A stretch of 64,000 bases of DNA from Delphinus delphis (lineage: Eukaryota; Chordata; Mammalia; Artiodactyla; Delphinidae). The stretch covers positions 18,013,355 to 18,077,354 of the forward strand of contig NC_082694.2 in the NCBI RefSeq assembly GCF_949987515.2, written 5' to 3'. The first letter of the stretch is position 1. Each line of letters starts with the position of its first letter. Of the stretch, positions 22,876-34,681 are shown in pieces. The position numbers and the translations under genes were made by a program. A model generated the notes under the pieces. The model had not been told where the DNA came from. It ran no database searches and saw only the letters and a list, made by a program, of their open reading frames with translations.

Positions 22876-23470
22876 AAGACAGGGATTAGACAGGTAATAT
22901 ATAAAACATTTACAGAGTTGATAATTGGCTGGTTAACCTGACCTACCACTTTCCCTAAAAGTCACTTTGCATAGATTAGGGTGCCTTTTAAATTTTTTTT
23001 CTTTTTCTTTTCTTCAAGCCCAAGGGATTCAGTCCATTTTCTTTTGCATTATAACACTGCTATTACACGGTGTTACTCAGTACAGAGAGAAATAGTCTCA
23101 TCAGTTTTACCATTCCTCTGTTCCAAAGTATAAGAATGCATTTTTTTTTCTTTTGGTATTGTCTTTAAGCTATTCTATGTGGGGATACAAGGGTAACATA
23201 AATAACATAACAAACTTATAGAAGTTATAAAGGTCCAGGAGTTCCCACAATTTATCTCAGACACGGTTTTAGGGTTCTAGATAAGTCAGTGTTTCTTTCT
23301 TCATTTTTTTCTCACCCCAGTTATTTTGGAGAGTGGAGAGCCAACCATTTAATTTTTCATCTATGCATATTAGCTTTTACTTTCCTGCACATATGATGTA
23401 TTGCATGGCAAGATTATGCTTATATTGTCTCCTCTGACTAAAATATCATTTCTAGTCACATTAGTCTGGA
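22876..23470. other. Unassigned, T-rich
   Basis: Pyrimidine-rich, AT-rich DNA with several short T runs. No gene or repeat family is recognised. Confidence 0.35.
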
Positions 23471-23474
23471 TAAG

Positions 23475-23836
23475 TGTCTTAGTCCTTTTGAGCTGTTATA
23501 GCAAAATACTGTAGACTGGGTAGTTTATAATCAAGAGAAATTTATATCTCACAGTTTTAGAGGCTTGAAGTCTATGATCAGGGTGTCAGGATAACCAGGT
23601 TCTGGTGAAAGTCCTCTTCTGTATTGCAGACTGCCAGCTATGTGTCCTCATCTGGTGGAGGAAGGATAGGCAGCTCTGTCAGTCCTCTTTTACAAGGGCA
23701 ATATTTCTATCCACGTGGGTTCTCCTCTCATGACTTAATAACCATCTAAGGGCCCCAACTCTTAATAGTTTTACCTTGGGAGTTAGGTTTCCAACATTTG
23801 AATTTTGGAGGGGACATAAACATTCAGACCACAGCA
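23475..23836 (-). mobile_element. MaLR LTR (MST/THE1-type), solo
   Basis: The plus strand runs from 'tgtcttagtcc' through 'gtagactgggtagtttataa' and 'tttacaagggcaa' to 'cattcagaccacagca'. This is the complement of an MST-type LTR of 380-430 bp with its TG…CA ends. No internal sequence adjoins it, so it is a solo LTR. Confidence 0.85.
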
Positions 23837-24115
23837 ATGACCCTACCTAGTCCTTTAAGACTCAGTTTAAATGCCACCTCTAGAAGGACTTTTCTCACCC
23901 AAAGATGGTCTATGTGTTCTCTGTGTGTGGCCATGTAGCACCATGTATATGTACTTATTCTGAATTTATCCTGCATTTTCTCTTTATTAAACCAGGAAAT
24001 CTTTGATAGCAGGATCACTGATGTATTTATCTTACTATCTAGAGGCCTCAGGTAACTGTGATACCTCAGTGCCTGTCACAGTATTTTAGAATATGTATTT
24101 ATTCTTTCACATCAG
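23837..24115 (+). mobile_element. L2 LINE 3' fragment
   Basis: The blocks 'agactcagtttaaatgccac', 'aaggacttttctcacc' and later 'gatagcaggatcactg' plus 'cagtgcctgtcacagta' follow the L2 3' region order ('cagctcaaatgtcac', 'gaagccttccctgac', 'gcagggactgtg', 'cagtgcctggcaca'). It is a highly diverged ancient copy. Confidence 0.7.
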
Positions 24116-24725
24116 TTTCATTGATCCACTTTGTAATCTTGCTGGACATTCTCCTAGCTCTTTCCGCACCTTACTCTAACTGGTGTCTGTAGAAAGCATA
24201 TTCATCTCTCCATTCAAGACCAAAGAGTTGTTCCCTATCCCCCCTCCCCCTGCTACACACTGAACCATACTGCCATCTCTTAATTTACAATTAGTGGAGT
24301 TATTACATCTAATTGCTTCAAGGCTTCCCCTCTTTAAACAAAAAGGATGCCTCATAAAGCTGAAAACTTCAGCTTTCAGTAGATTAATAAAATTCTTCCC
24401 TTCTTATATGACTCTATGTTCCTTTCCTCTAATTTTGACCCTCAAATTCAGCTCTTCTGAGTTAAGGCCCCCATTCTCATCTTATCAAGATAAAATTTCT
24501 ACCCCATATAATGTCCCAGTATTTGTTATCATGTCACCCTTTGGAAATATAACTAACAAATAGAAAGGCTCTTTAAGAAGAAAGTTTGTCAAATATTTAA
24601 AATAGAAAATATGTATCTTGGAATTGTCTCTTCCAGAAGGGAAACACTCCTAATTCCCTTCAATATTCCTTATCTGAGATATGTATGCATATATATGTGT
24701 GTATATATATTTAGTTTGTCTTTAT
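24116..24725. other. Unassigned; possibly distal L2 sequence
   Basis: No exon or recent repeat. The frames at 24294-24563 and 24611-24820 are chance or L2-related. A TA/TG-rich patch lies at 24680-24710. Confidence 0.35.
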
Positions 24726-24965
24726 TTTGGGAAAACTTCTCTGATCTCCCTAAGATAAATCCCTCTAGTATAATCCCTCATAATATGTATTTCTTATTCA
24801 TATCCTTTGTCACAATGTAATTTCACATTTAGTCATGGGACTTTCTGATTAATGGCTCTTCTAGCATTATACTATAAACTCCAAGAGGGCTTGAGTTATT
24901 AAAAATGGTTGCTTAGCATATGGTGTAATACAAATATTTGTTTAATAAAAGTAAATATCTATTGG
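24726..24965 (+). mobile_element. L2 LINE 3' fragment
   Basis: It ends with the typical L2 tail order: 'aactccaagagggcttgag', a degenerate 'gcatatggtgtaata' block, then 'atatttgtttaataaaagta'. The preceding 'aaaacttctctgatctccc' block also fits L2. Confidence 0.65.
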
Positions 24966-25469
24966 TTCAGTGAAAGTGGATAAATTAATGATTTGGATCT
25001 TTATGCCATTCTTAAAATAAATCTCCAGCCTCTCTGTTCTCCCCTTAAAGTAGGGTGTCCGGAATTAAACATATTAAAATGGAAGTGACATGGTGCAAAG
25101 TGGAACATGAGCTTCTTTCCTTCTAATGATGTTTCTCTTTAAGCTTACTGATAGCTAAACTATACCACACAGTTGGCTTATTTCCAACCATAGCTCACGT
25201 TTACGTGATTCCATTTTTTCCCCTTGGCCCATTACGATACTCAACAGGATTCTGACCTTATTGTAATATTAATGTTTATTCTCATGGATTCAAGCCACAG
25301 TAGATGATGACTCCCATCAGCCCTTGTATGATCTTGATCTTCAGATCTATACATATTAGTCATACCAGAAATATTTGAAATCTTATGTATAATTAAAGAG
25401 CCCTATATAATAATACTTTAAAAATAACTGTAAATCTTTTTGTGTGTCCTGACTTATTTTACCACATCG
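24966..25469. other. Unassigned non-coding stretch
   Basis: No recognisable gene or repeat. Ordinary AT-rich sequence without long open frames. Confidence 0.35.
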
Positions 25470-25870
25470 TGCCTATTATGGACTGAATTGGGTCCCCACC
25501 TCTGAAATTCATATGTTGAAACTCTAACACCTGGTACCTCAAAATATGACTGTGTTTGGAGATAGAGCCTTGAAAGGAATACTAAAGTTAAAATGAGGTC
25601 CTCAGGGTCTCTCCTTATCCAATCTGATTGGTGTCCTTATAGAAAGAGGAGATTAAGACACACAAAGAGATCCCAGAGGCATTCCTGCACAGAAGGAAGA
25701 CCATGTGAAGAAGGAGCAAGAGAACAGCCATATGCAAACCAAGGAGAGAGGCCTCAGGGGAAATCAATCCTGGTGGCACCTTGATTTTGGACTTCCAGCC
25801 CCCAGAACTATTAGAAAATAAATTTCTGTTGTTTAAGCCATTCTACCTTTGACATGGTGTCCATCTGCCA
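25470..25870 (+). mobile_element. MLT1-type MaLR LTR, solo
   Basis: The order 'tatggactgaattgggtccc', 'attcatatgttgaaactct', 'ggtgtccttatagaaag' and 'aataaatttctgttgtttaa' matches an MLT1 LTR with its polyadenylation region near the end. The plus-strand frame at 25593-25784 is part of this LTR and not a gene. Confidence 0.88.
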
Positions 25871-25894
25871 ACTCAGAAAGAAACCTCAAATTTC

Positions 25895-26640
25895 CCTTCA
25901 GTGGTTCACTTTTTTTCTTCATCTACCTCATCTCATTAAACACAAAGTACTTCTGACTCCATAACATTAAAGTCTTTAGACTCTGCCTGTCTCTGTTCAT
26001 CATGTGTTTCACTTTCAGTGCCAAGACATAGCCCATCCCAGCACGTTCACATATTTTCTTGACACAACTACCCCTTGACTCTAGGTCTTCTTTTAAAACA
26101 TCACCAATAATCAGCTTTGTAAAATGGAACTCTCTTCAATTCTTCCCCCCATTTAAAGATTTTTAATAAATATATTTTATTTTCAAAATCTCTTTTGCCT
26201 ATTTTCCTATTTATCAGAGAAGGAAAGCCCTTCACACATCGATCCCAGTTTTCTTGAAGTGTCATCTATTGCCCCTTTCAAGTTCCTCCATATACTCTAA
26301 TTCTAGAAACAGCCAATTACATAAAGGTACCCTAAATGTCACGCATTTTCATGTGACTAGGGTTTTATTCATACCTCCTATGCCATAGTTTGACTTCCTT
26401 AGAAATGCCACTGTATATGTTGTATAGTTCCCTATTCTTTAGCTAAGAGAGCTTTTTGCTTTATGGATTTCCATAGAAGGTTACACTTTTCTTTTATATA
26501 ATAGTCACGTCTCTGAGTTATAACTGTTCTTGCATCCCTTCCTCCACAATTAACCTGGGAGCTCCCAAGAAAGAAACAGGACACAGTTTATTCCTCTTTA
26601 TTTTCTCAGATTCCTAGTATAGTAGCTGCAACAAAGAAAG
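25895..26640 (+). mobile_element. L2 LINE fragments
   Basis: Degenerate L2 3' blocks are spread over the interval. The clearest is the end: 'acctgggagctcccaagaaa', then 'ggacacagtttattcctc', then 'cctagtatagtagctgcaac', matching the L2 'gtgagctcc…gtgtcttattc…cctagcacagtgcc' order. Between the ends the similarity is weak. Confidence 0.55.
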
Positions 26641-29600
26641 GACACAATTCACTGCTGTAGGACTGAGTTCACTTAAACACCTTTTTCAGCAAAGAAAAAA
26701 GCAACAAAAGAGATAATGGGCAAAGTGATTTGCTAAGAGTGCATATATTGGTGGGGCAGTTGACATTTTAACTCCTGTCCCCTTATTAACAACATCAGAC
26801 AGGGTTCAAGCGTTATATTAATCAACATTAAAGAGATGTACAAAGGATTATTACTAGATAGGCCCAATTGTATTTATTATCATGTAGTTCTGTATTAGAA
26901 AACTGTCCCAGTACACTCTGGTTGAAAGCTCCATTCACAGCACAGTGTGGTAAAATTGGTTGTGGTGTGGAAGCAAAGCACCCTTGCTGATGTGCCTCTC
27001 ATCTCACCCCAGATGAGAGCTGGGGTAGTCACTGTCTGCACCGTATGCAGCAACCAAGTGCAGTCATAACTCTCAGTGGCTCCATGAAGTATGTAAGAGT
27101 CAGTGGGTCTCACGTGTTGGCTCTTCTCCAGGTTGTGCATCACGTTGAGGTATAATGTGTCTCTCATTGTGGGTCTAGGCTAAAGCAACAATCGTTTTTT
27201 CACATTCCAGTGGTCAATACAAGTCACATGGTCAAACCTGAATCAATACAATCTAACACAAGTGCTCTGACATTCACAGTGCATTGAAAAGGGCAATATG
27301 TCTTTTCTGCTTTTCTGGTTTTGCTATAAATGGACCTGAAGTCTTCCTGTGAACAGACCTTCACTGTTAATATTGTGAAAGTATTAAGCTGTTTGAAAAA
27401 AAAAGAAGAAAAAGAAATACATTGCTTTTTCTAGTTAAATTCTCTAACTTAGGAAACATAAGGAGAAAGTCTAATAAAACACGAGGTTTATGAATTGAGT
27501 ATTCCACTGCATGTAGTACTAAGGTTTGGAGAGAGGTAAGAATATGATACATTCCACTCATACATAGTTTGCAGAATTTGATTTTTTCATTAGTTATAGA
27601 TCAGGAAGTCATAGCTCCTTGTTCAGGGACTAGAATTAAAAATAAAAGTAAATCAACTTTTTTTAATAAAGAAAAGAACATATAGCTCCAAATATTACCT
27701 ACTGTTAATGCATTATTTTTTCACATTATTGTAAAAATAAATTGAGTTGCATTATTTTTAACCAAAATCCTAGCCCAGACTCTAAATCAGTTAAGAAATG
27801 GAGCCCTGTCCTAGACCACCCTGAAAATGAAATTACACTTCTGCTCTAAGCACATGCCATGCACATTGGCATGTTGAAAATGAATTTTAGTGATCAGAAA
27901 AACCTCATGAAGTATTTTTTTTAATGTCAGATATTGTGTGATTTATCCAGAAGCAAATTGACTACATCAGTCTGAATATGAACCATAAAACTCATTGATG
28001 ACCATTCGTTTTTTTTGCATAATGTTTGATATTTCTTAAGATGAACAGTACCTAAAATATCAGGCAAATAGCCCAACTTTTGGAAATATGGCTCATTTTA
28101 GAAAGTCAAATGGAGGAGTAGAAGAAGTAGAATTTTTTAAATTGCCTTAAAATATGTTACAAAGTTTTAATGATTATTGCCTTCATTCTGATCTCATGTC
28201 GAATTAATCTACACCATTCTAAAAGAGAATAACACAATTTTAGAAGTGTTTTGTAAGAAAATGTGTCCAATCACACAGGAAGATCAATACAATGGAACTA
28301 TATGGTACATTATACATATATTTTCCTATTAACAACTTACAAAATGATGTTTCAAGTAGGAGTGACAAAGCAGACAGAGGTACATAATTTTAAAGACAGG
28401 AATTTGTTCATATAAGTCCCTGGAGTATCAGGAAATAATTATTCTTTTTAATATAACTTGTTTTATTGATGTTCATAAAATTGTTCCTCCTTGGAGATTA
28501 CCTCTGAGCTAATTAATTTGGTGATTCAATTCACTAAATGACGTAATTCAATTTTGTGTCAGATTTGGTTTATTGAAGGGAAATGAAGTGAAAAGGAAGT
28601 TGAAAGTGATATGAAAAATTTGGCTTCTTTCAACAACTAGGAACTCATGGGAGGGAGAATCACAGATTTGCAATTAAGATTTTTTAAAAATAAATTTAAA
28701 GGAATTTAAATTTCCAGAATTAAAAAAAATATTAAGAAATTGGAATCAATTATTTGATAGAGCAAGAGAGAGAGAACTTTAAGTATTATAATACTGTTTT
28801 TTAAAAGAGTAAAATGTGGAGGAAGTTACGTTGACTCAGGATTAAAAATGAAAGATTGAAACAGGAAAAGATATGAAGTTATAGATAGAGAGAAAAATAG
28901 AAGACAGATAGGAAATAGAAACAAGTCCAAGGGTGCTGGGGAAAGCAGAGAGGGCTTACTACTGACTTTGTTAACTATATAGGAACAGGGTTTTTGTCAC
29001 TTCCATCTCTTACATGGGCTACTACAATATTATAGTGGTAAAGCTTTGCCTATTATCTCTAAACTTTGAAATTATGTGTAATCCAAGGTAATTTTTCTGT
29101 TTCAGTAACTTCACAAAAAGAGCTTGAAACATAACTTCATGAAATTTTAGATGCTCTGTATAAAGGAAAACAATTTCTTAAATGTTAAAAGTTTAAATTC
29201 TGTCCATAGTTAAAGTTAGAGGTTTACTTGCACAACCATTCTTGGAAACTTACACTTTTGCTTTAAAGTTAACATCACCTATGTTTATTTGTTCTTAGTT
29301 ATGAATGAAACTTCCCCTAAAAGCATATGAGCTGAGAGGTTCTGCAACCTAGCCAAGATTGCTTCCAGATTCTCTGAACAGATCATGTTAAACAACTGTG
29401 TTTGGGGTGGGAGATGGGTCAGGTTTATGCATGTTGGTGACTTTCATGCATCAAATTAACTGGATTATATGTGGATTTTGTTTCCTGTGAACTTGCTTAT
29501 GTTTCTTGTGATGTTCATCACTGAAACTACTGACATACTGTGCTCATGGTAGCAGTTCTTAAATGTACCTTTGAACTCTGCAGAAGCCATGGAAATTCTA

Positions 29601-30000
29601 CCTACAGAAATGTTGAAAATCACCAGAGAAGAGCTCCCAGTCCACAGGGTTAGATACACTTCACATTTTAATTTAATCTTGACATTCCATCAATCTTATT
29701 CCCCTTGATTTCTCTTAATCCTGATAGATTTTTGTAGAAATGGCTTTGTTGTCTTCTAAGGACCTCAGCTTTCTGGTTCTGCTTACTGGGAAGCAGACTT
29801 CCTTCCCTGGATCTGGATTCTCATCAGCATTTCTAATCCACTAGCTTAAAACATGCAGTGGGTGAACATAGCTACTGATGACTTTTAGATATTGATATGG
29901 GCTTAATAGTTGCCTCTTGGGAGTCAGCACAACTTATGCCAGATATTTACCAATTCTGCCTTGATCCTTCCTGTGCTCCCACAGCACCATTTCATGCCCT
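26641..30000. other. Mostly unassigned, probably unique sequence
   Basis: I find no exon, RNA gene or recent insertion. The block 26900-27240, with 'ccagtggtcaatacaagtcacatggtcaa' near its end, resembles an ancient LTR/ERVL-like repeat that I cannot name. Its 90-codon minus-strand frame (26895-27167) has no domain. The block 28480-28670 is repeat-free and rich in TAAT-type words, and could be conserved non-coding DNA (see findings). Confidence 0.4.
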
Positions 30001-30005
30001 ATAGC

Positions 30006-30140
30006 AGTGATTCTTAAACTATTGATGGGAAAGAATCTGTCCTCCCAAACTTTAGTTGGTAATGGACTGATACCTTTATGTAATGGAAAAATTAAATTAC
30101 TATAAAAATGAAATGAAGGACAAAAACCAAAACTACACAA
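30006..30140 (+). mobile_element. Possible hAT-type DNA transposon fragment
   Basis: It begins 'cagtgattcttaaact', which resembles the CAGTGGTTCTTAAACT terminus of hAT-Charlie elements. The matching right end is not identifiable, so this is a truncated or misread copy. Confidence 0.35.
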
Positions 30141-30169
30141 ATAAACAGGTCCACATATTTTATTATTAG

Positions 30170-30410
30170 ATCCATTATATATACTTTTTTAGATCAAACT
30201 GCTGTAAAATAAGTATTTATTCAGTTTACAGTCCAGTACTTATTTATGAATATATATATATGTCCATAAATATAATGTATATCCTATATAATATAAATAT
30301 TTATTCACGTATATTTGTGAATAATACATATATATCCATATATTACCTATGACATATATGATATATATCCAGGTATCATATATCCATAAAATTTATAAAT
30401 ATTACCTAGT
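30170..30410. repeat. AT-rich TATA/CATA low-complexity tract
   Basis: Repeated tatatat, ccatatat and aatatatt words over about 240 bp, including several imperfect palindromes (ataaatatttat-type). It looks like a decayed microsatellite. Confidence 0.85.
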
Positions 30411-31290
30411 TTGCAGTCTAGAACTTGTTTATCAATAAAATTTTGAGTTGCAATGCCCTACACAGGCTGGAGGTCTTCCTTAGAATTCTGACTGTAAAAA
30501 TTCACTTATTCGAAACATGGAGTTTGAAATCAGTCATACAATTGGTATTTAAAATTAAAATTGTAAAGCAATTGTTTAAATAAATAAATTTAATTCAACA
30601 TATTTGTATTTGATTTCATAGGGCTCTGGTTTGGTTGATTAGTTTGGTAAGGTTTTGGGTGGAATTTTGTTCTCCTTTTAAACATGTCTGCATGTATACT
30701 TGAAATTTTCATTTTTATGTATGGTGAACACATATATACAGAGTACTAAAATAGGAGGATACTAAAGCAGTGTGCTTTCCACTTCAAAAACCACAGGCAA
30801 CATCATAACTGTAAAAATGTTGTCTTTATTATGCCTGGCGTTTGTTTTTTCTGTGATTCAGTCTTCACTTGCAGGCTTATCCCTTCCCACTCTCTGATGT
30901 GTAATACCTGCAGATATACTCCTGGCCTCCTTATATCAGTCTTCTTAGCACAAATGATTTGAGAAAAACTTTCTTCATAAAGTATAAATGAGTAATACAG
31001 TGTCCTGTCAAGCACGTGAAGTAAGAACGGAAGAAATTTAGGCATACAGCATCATTTTTTTTTGAAGATGTTCACTACCAAAAAGAACCATCCTCTGTAT
31101 GGAGCTGTGTTTTTCAACATATAATAGTATACCAAATAGCACAGATATTAAATAATTAGTCCAGGAAAAATCAACTAATAAATGATGGCTAATGGAACAT
31201 AAGACTACCAGATTCATAACACATGATGTTTCCAATGTGCGGTAAAGAATCCCTTGCTTAAAACTCACTCTTTTTTTTCCAATATATATT
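30411..31290. other. Unassigned non-coding stretch
   Basis: Minus-strand frames at 30803-31045 and 31038-31268 (80 and 76 codons) have no recognisable motif. No repeat family is identified. Confidence 0.35.
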
Positions 31291-31296
31291 TAAGAG

Positions 31297-31506
31297 CAGA
31301 GGTTGACGAATTATGGCCTGCAGGCCAAATTCAGTCCACCAACTGTTTTGTGAACAAAAGTTTGTTGGAACACACTCATTTGTTTATATATTGTCTGTGT
31401 CTTCCATTCTTCAAAGGCAGCGTTGAGCAGTTTAGTACAATTTTGCAACGGGCCCTGGAATATTTACTGTCTGGCCTTAAATAGAGAAAAAGTATGTTAA
31501 CTTCTG
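31297..31506 (+). mobile_element. hAT-type non-autonomous DNA transposon
   Basis: The element starts 'cagaggttgacgaattatgg', passes through 'ggcctgcaggccaaattc' and 'tatttactgtctggcc', and ends 'gaaaaagtatgttaacttctg'. This is a well-known mammalian hAT repeat with complementary CAG…CTG ends. Flanking 8-mers tttaagag (31289-31296) and tttatgag (31507-31514) match at 7 of 8 bases, fitting the 8-bp target-site duplication of hAT elements. Confidence 0.88.
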
Positions 31507-31514
31507 TTTATGAG

Positions 31515-32195
31515 ACAATTTTTTAAGTAATTACGCTACAAGAATCTTAGGAAGATGTTTAAGCATAAAGCAAATATTAGGATTCCAATGGCAAGGCCAT
31601 CTTTAGTGTAGAGAAAACTGTAACAGACATTCCCTGTGATTTATTATCAAACATTCAAATAAGCTATTCTTGACCTTCGTTCATGCCTCTCAAGCCATCT
31701 TGTGCCAATGATTTAATTTCCATAAAGTTCCACCTTCCTTTGGTTACAAATACTCAAACTGCACTTTCAGGAAGACACGCAAGATATAAATGGGGCCCAA
31801 ACCCTCTGATTATCAATGTTTTCTTCTAAACTGCTTGCCTTCTAAACATTGAATGATTTCATTTTTCAGTGTCTTAAAATTAGCTTTCACAACTGTTCAC
31901 TGTGCAGATATGGCTATTCCAATCTTCCTTAAAATTAAATATTTTTACAGTAAACTTCTTAATGGACACTCTGGTGACAGATTTTTAAAAAAAGAATCCT
32001 GAAGGAAACAAAATCTTAATATAATTTTTATGTTGGATAACTAATTTCCAATAATTATACGCAAAACAAATTGAACTTTATTAAGGAACACAAGAAGTGT
32101 GAGACAAGGCAGTTTGTAGTGTTACCAGAGCAGAAAACATGAATTGATTGGAGAAGGCTGACAGGATGAAGAAGGAAACTCTGAAATAGGGATCA
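31515..32195. other. Unassigned non-coding stretch
   Basis: Ordinary AT-rich DNA. No exon, repeat family or RNA gene recognised. Confidence 0.35.
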
Positions 32196-32395
32196 CTTCT
32201 TTTATGTCAGGCACTTTTTATATGCATATAATTTATTTGTCACAGTTGCCTAGCACAGGGAAACAATTTCTTTTTCTGTCAATAGGAAAACGGAGATTCA
32301 TAAATGTTAAGTTACAAGTCACAGTGATAAGTGTTAAGCCTGGCCATGTGAGAAAAAAGCCCTAGTTTCTTCATGACTGTGATCTGGGAAATGCA
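32196..32395 (+). mobile_element. MIR-like fragment, weak
   Basis: The order 'atgtcaggcacttttta', then 'aggaaaacggagattcata' and 'ttaagttacaagtcacag' fits the MIR/L2 shared 3' region (gccaggcact, gaggaaactgag, gtcacacag) with strong divergence. Confidence 0.45.
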
Positions 32396-32670
32396 CTGCT
32401 CAATTTCCTTTACTTTTGATTTTAAGAGTCTGAACTATAGGTAAGGAAAAAGAAAAATAAAAGCAAAGAAACAAAGAATCAAAAATGGGCAGACTGACTT
32501 GAGTGTTTCTGTCCTCATTGAATAAATAGCAAACATTACAGGAAGCTGCTTTTAGATCTCATTAGCACACAGATTTCAATGACATCTAATTTTGCTAAGT
32601 ATATGATACATAAAAGTGGCTGCTGTTCAATAAATCAAAAACAACAAATGACAAATACAACAGTATTGTA

Positions 32671-32963
32671 ATAGTTATCATTTTTAAGTACTTAGTATAT
32701 ATCATCTCTTAAGAATTACATATTAGGTTTAGATAATTGCTTAGTTCATTGTTCTATGCAACTTACATGTATTTACTCCTATAAATGACAATGAAACAAT
32801 ATCTACTAATATCCTCATTTTACAAATAAGAAAACAGGTTGTGAGAAATTGAGTGACTTGCTTATGGTGAAAAGTGGCTGGTAAGCAGCTCATAAGGGGT
32901 TAAACCAGGACATGAGTTAGTCTACGAGCCTTTCCTCTGAATCATTGTTATACTGCTTCACCT
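32671..32963 (+). mobile_element. MIR SINE
   Basis: Clear MIR landmarks occur in order: 'atcctcattttacaaataag', 'aaacaggttgtgagaaattg', 'agtgacttgcttatgg', 'ctggtaagcagctcat', 'aaccaggacatgag' and an end near 'tactgcttcacctg'. It is one of the best-preserved ancient repeats in the window. Confidence 0.85.
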
Positions 32964-32997
32964 GTACTGGCTTTTCAATTAATATAATTATCTATTC

Positions 32998-33105
32998 AAA
33001 AATATATATTGTGTTTCTACTACAAGCTGTTCTTACTGGAGATATCACAGTGAGTATAAAAAATTTCAAATTTCTGCCTTCATGAAGTTTGGTAATAAAG
33101 TTAGA
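32998..33105 (+). mobile_element. L2-like ancient repeat fragment
   Basis: The blocks 'attgtgtttctactacaagc', 'ttactggagatatcacagtg' and 'ctgccttcatgaag' follow the same 'gtgcctactatgtgcc…ggagatacagcagtg…ctgccctcatgga' repeat seen at 11570-11710. Confidence 0.5.
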
Positions 33106-33928
33106 AATTTAATGTGGCCCAGTGTTAGATTTGGTAAATAGAGTGGGGGAATTTTCATAGAAAAAAACAAATTTGCTCCTGAAATTATATGTACATATTT
33201 TTAAAAGTCACAGAGAAGGGAAGAAAACCACAGCTCTAGCAATTTAAATATTCAAATGAAAGCTAATTTTAAGACATTGAAAAATTGAATTATTCAACAT
33301 ATAGAAGGCAAGCTATATAAGAAGAGAATATTGATAATTATAAATTTTTAGTCACATTCATACCTTGCATGTTTTCCAGAGAGTGAAATTTGAGTATCTG
33401 GGTCATTGGAAGAATAAGAACAAGCATGTTTTTTTATGTGGTCATGTCCCTTGCTTAGATCTTGTAAGAGTTAACTAGTAAAATATCTTTAAAGTGTAAT
33501 GGACTCTGGAAATTTTATTTTTGACCTCAGAGAGTCTCAACTGTATCAGATATTTACATTATATTTCCATTTTCTAGTTTATTTTCTCATTTGACTTCCA
33601 AAGCTTTTTGAAGTCAACATTAACTGCCCTCCTCCACACCTATCTACCACCTTTTCGTAAGGCTACTAAGATACTAGAGGAAATGAGTTTCCAAAGATTT
33701 TATGATCAATTAGAAGTAAAATAAAGATCCAAATTCTATATTAGTGATCTGTATACATCTTTCTAGTATGTGTGAATATGGACTATTTTAATACTGTAAT
33801 AGGGTATAAGTTGCTTATTCAAATTAGGAAGAAAAGCTAACAACTAACAGAAATTTCAAACCTCAAAACTCATTTTCCAAAATTAAAGTCAATGCTACAA
33901 AATCAACCTAACCTTTTAATAGAAAGTG
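33106..33928. other. Unassigned non-coding stretch
   Basis: No recognisable gene or repeat. AT-rich and without long frames. Confidence 0.35.
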
Positions 33929-33929
33929 T

Positions 33930-34352
33930 TGTGTGTTAATTGCACCTCCCCAAAATGTATTTCAAGGTCCTAATCCCTGGTATGTGTGAATGTGACTTTA
34001 TTTAGAATAGTCTCTACAGATGTAATTAAAATGAGGTTATACCTGAGTTGTGCACTTAATCCAATACAACTGGTGTCATTTTGGGAAACACAGAGGAGAA
34101 TGCCATATGAAGACACAGACACACAGAGTAAAGAGGCTGTATGATGACAAGTCAGTGATTGGAATTATGCAACCTGAATCAGGGAATACCAATGACTGCC
34201 AGCAACCACCAGGGGCTGAGAGAGGGTGGCCCTGCTAACTTGATTTTAGAGTTCTAGTATCCAGTAATACAAAAGAATAAATTTCTGCTGTTTTACACCC
34301 CTCAGTTTGTGGTAGTTTCTTACAAAAGTCATAGGAAATTAATATATATGGG
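33930..34352 (+). mobile_element. MLT1-type MaLR LTR, solo
   Basis: The order 'gcacctccccaaaatgtatt', 'ggtcctaatccctggtat', 'gatgtaattaaaatgagg', 'ccagcaaccaccaggggc' and 'gaataaatttctgctgttt' matches an MLT1 LTR. The 62-codon plus-strand frame at 34050-34238 lies within it and is not a gene. Confidence 0.88.
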
Positions 34353-34407
34353 TTCTTTGGTTTAATGCTCAGAGCTAATTTTGTGGGTAAGCATCTTCAT
34401 AACTGAT

Positions 34408-34622
34408 TTTTTTTTTTTTTTTTTTTTTGCGGTACGCGGGCCTCTCACTGTTGTGGCCTCTCCCATTGTGGAGCAACAGGCTCCGAACGCACAGCCTCAG
34501 CGGCCATGGCTCACGGGCGCAGCCGCTCTGCGGCATGTGGAATCTTCCCGGACCGGGGCACGAACCCGTGTCCCCTGCATCGGCAGGCGGACTCTCAACC
34601 ACTGCGCCACCAGGGAAGCCCC
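34408..34622 (-). mobile_element. CHR SINE with target-site duplication
   Basis: The T run at 34408-34428 is the tail complement. The body matches the other CHR copies, and the head ends at 34622 ('gccaccagggaagcccc'). The flanks taactgat (34400-34407) and taactgat (34624-34631) are identical, marking a target-site duplication. It is close to the subfamily consensus and is probably the youngest complete SINE here. Confidence 0.95.
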
Positions 34623-34681
34623 GTAACTGATTTTTTTAAATAAAATATAGAAAGTTCTGCTCACAAATGCAATCTTCTTTT

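Noticed and set aside
26895..27167. 90-codon minus-strand frame as a candidate exon
   Set aside because: No domain, no splice sites of note, and its surroundings look like an ancient LTR-type repeat.
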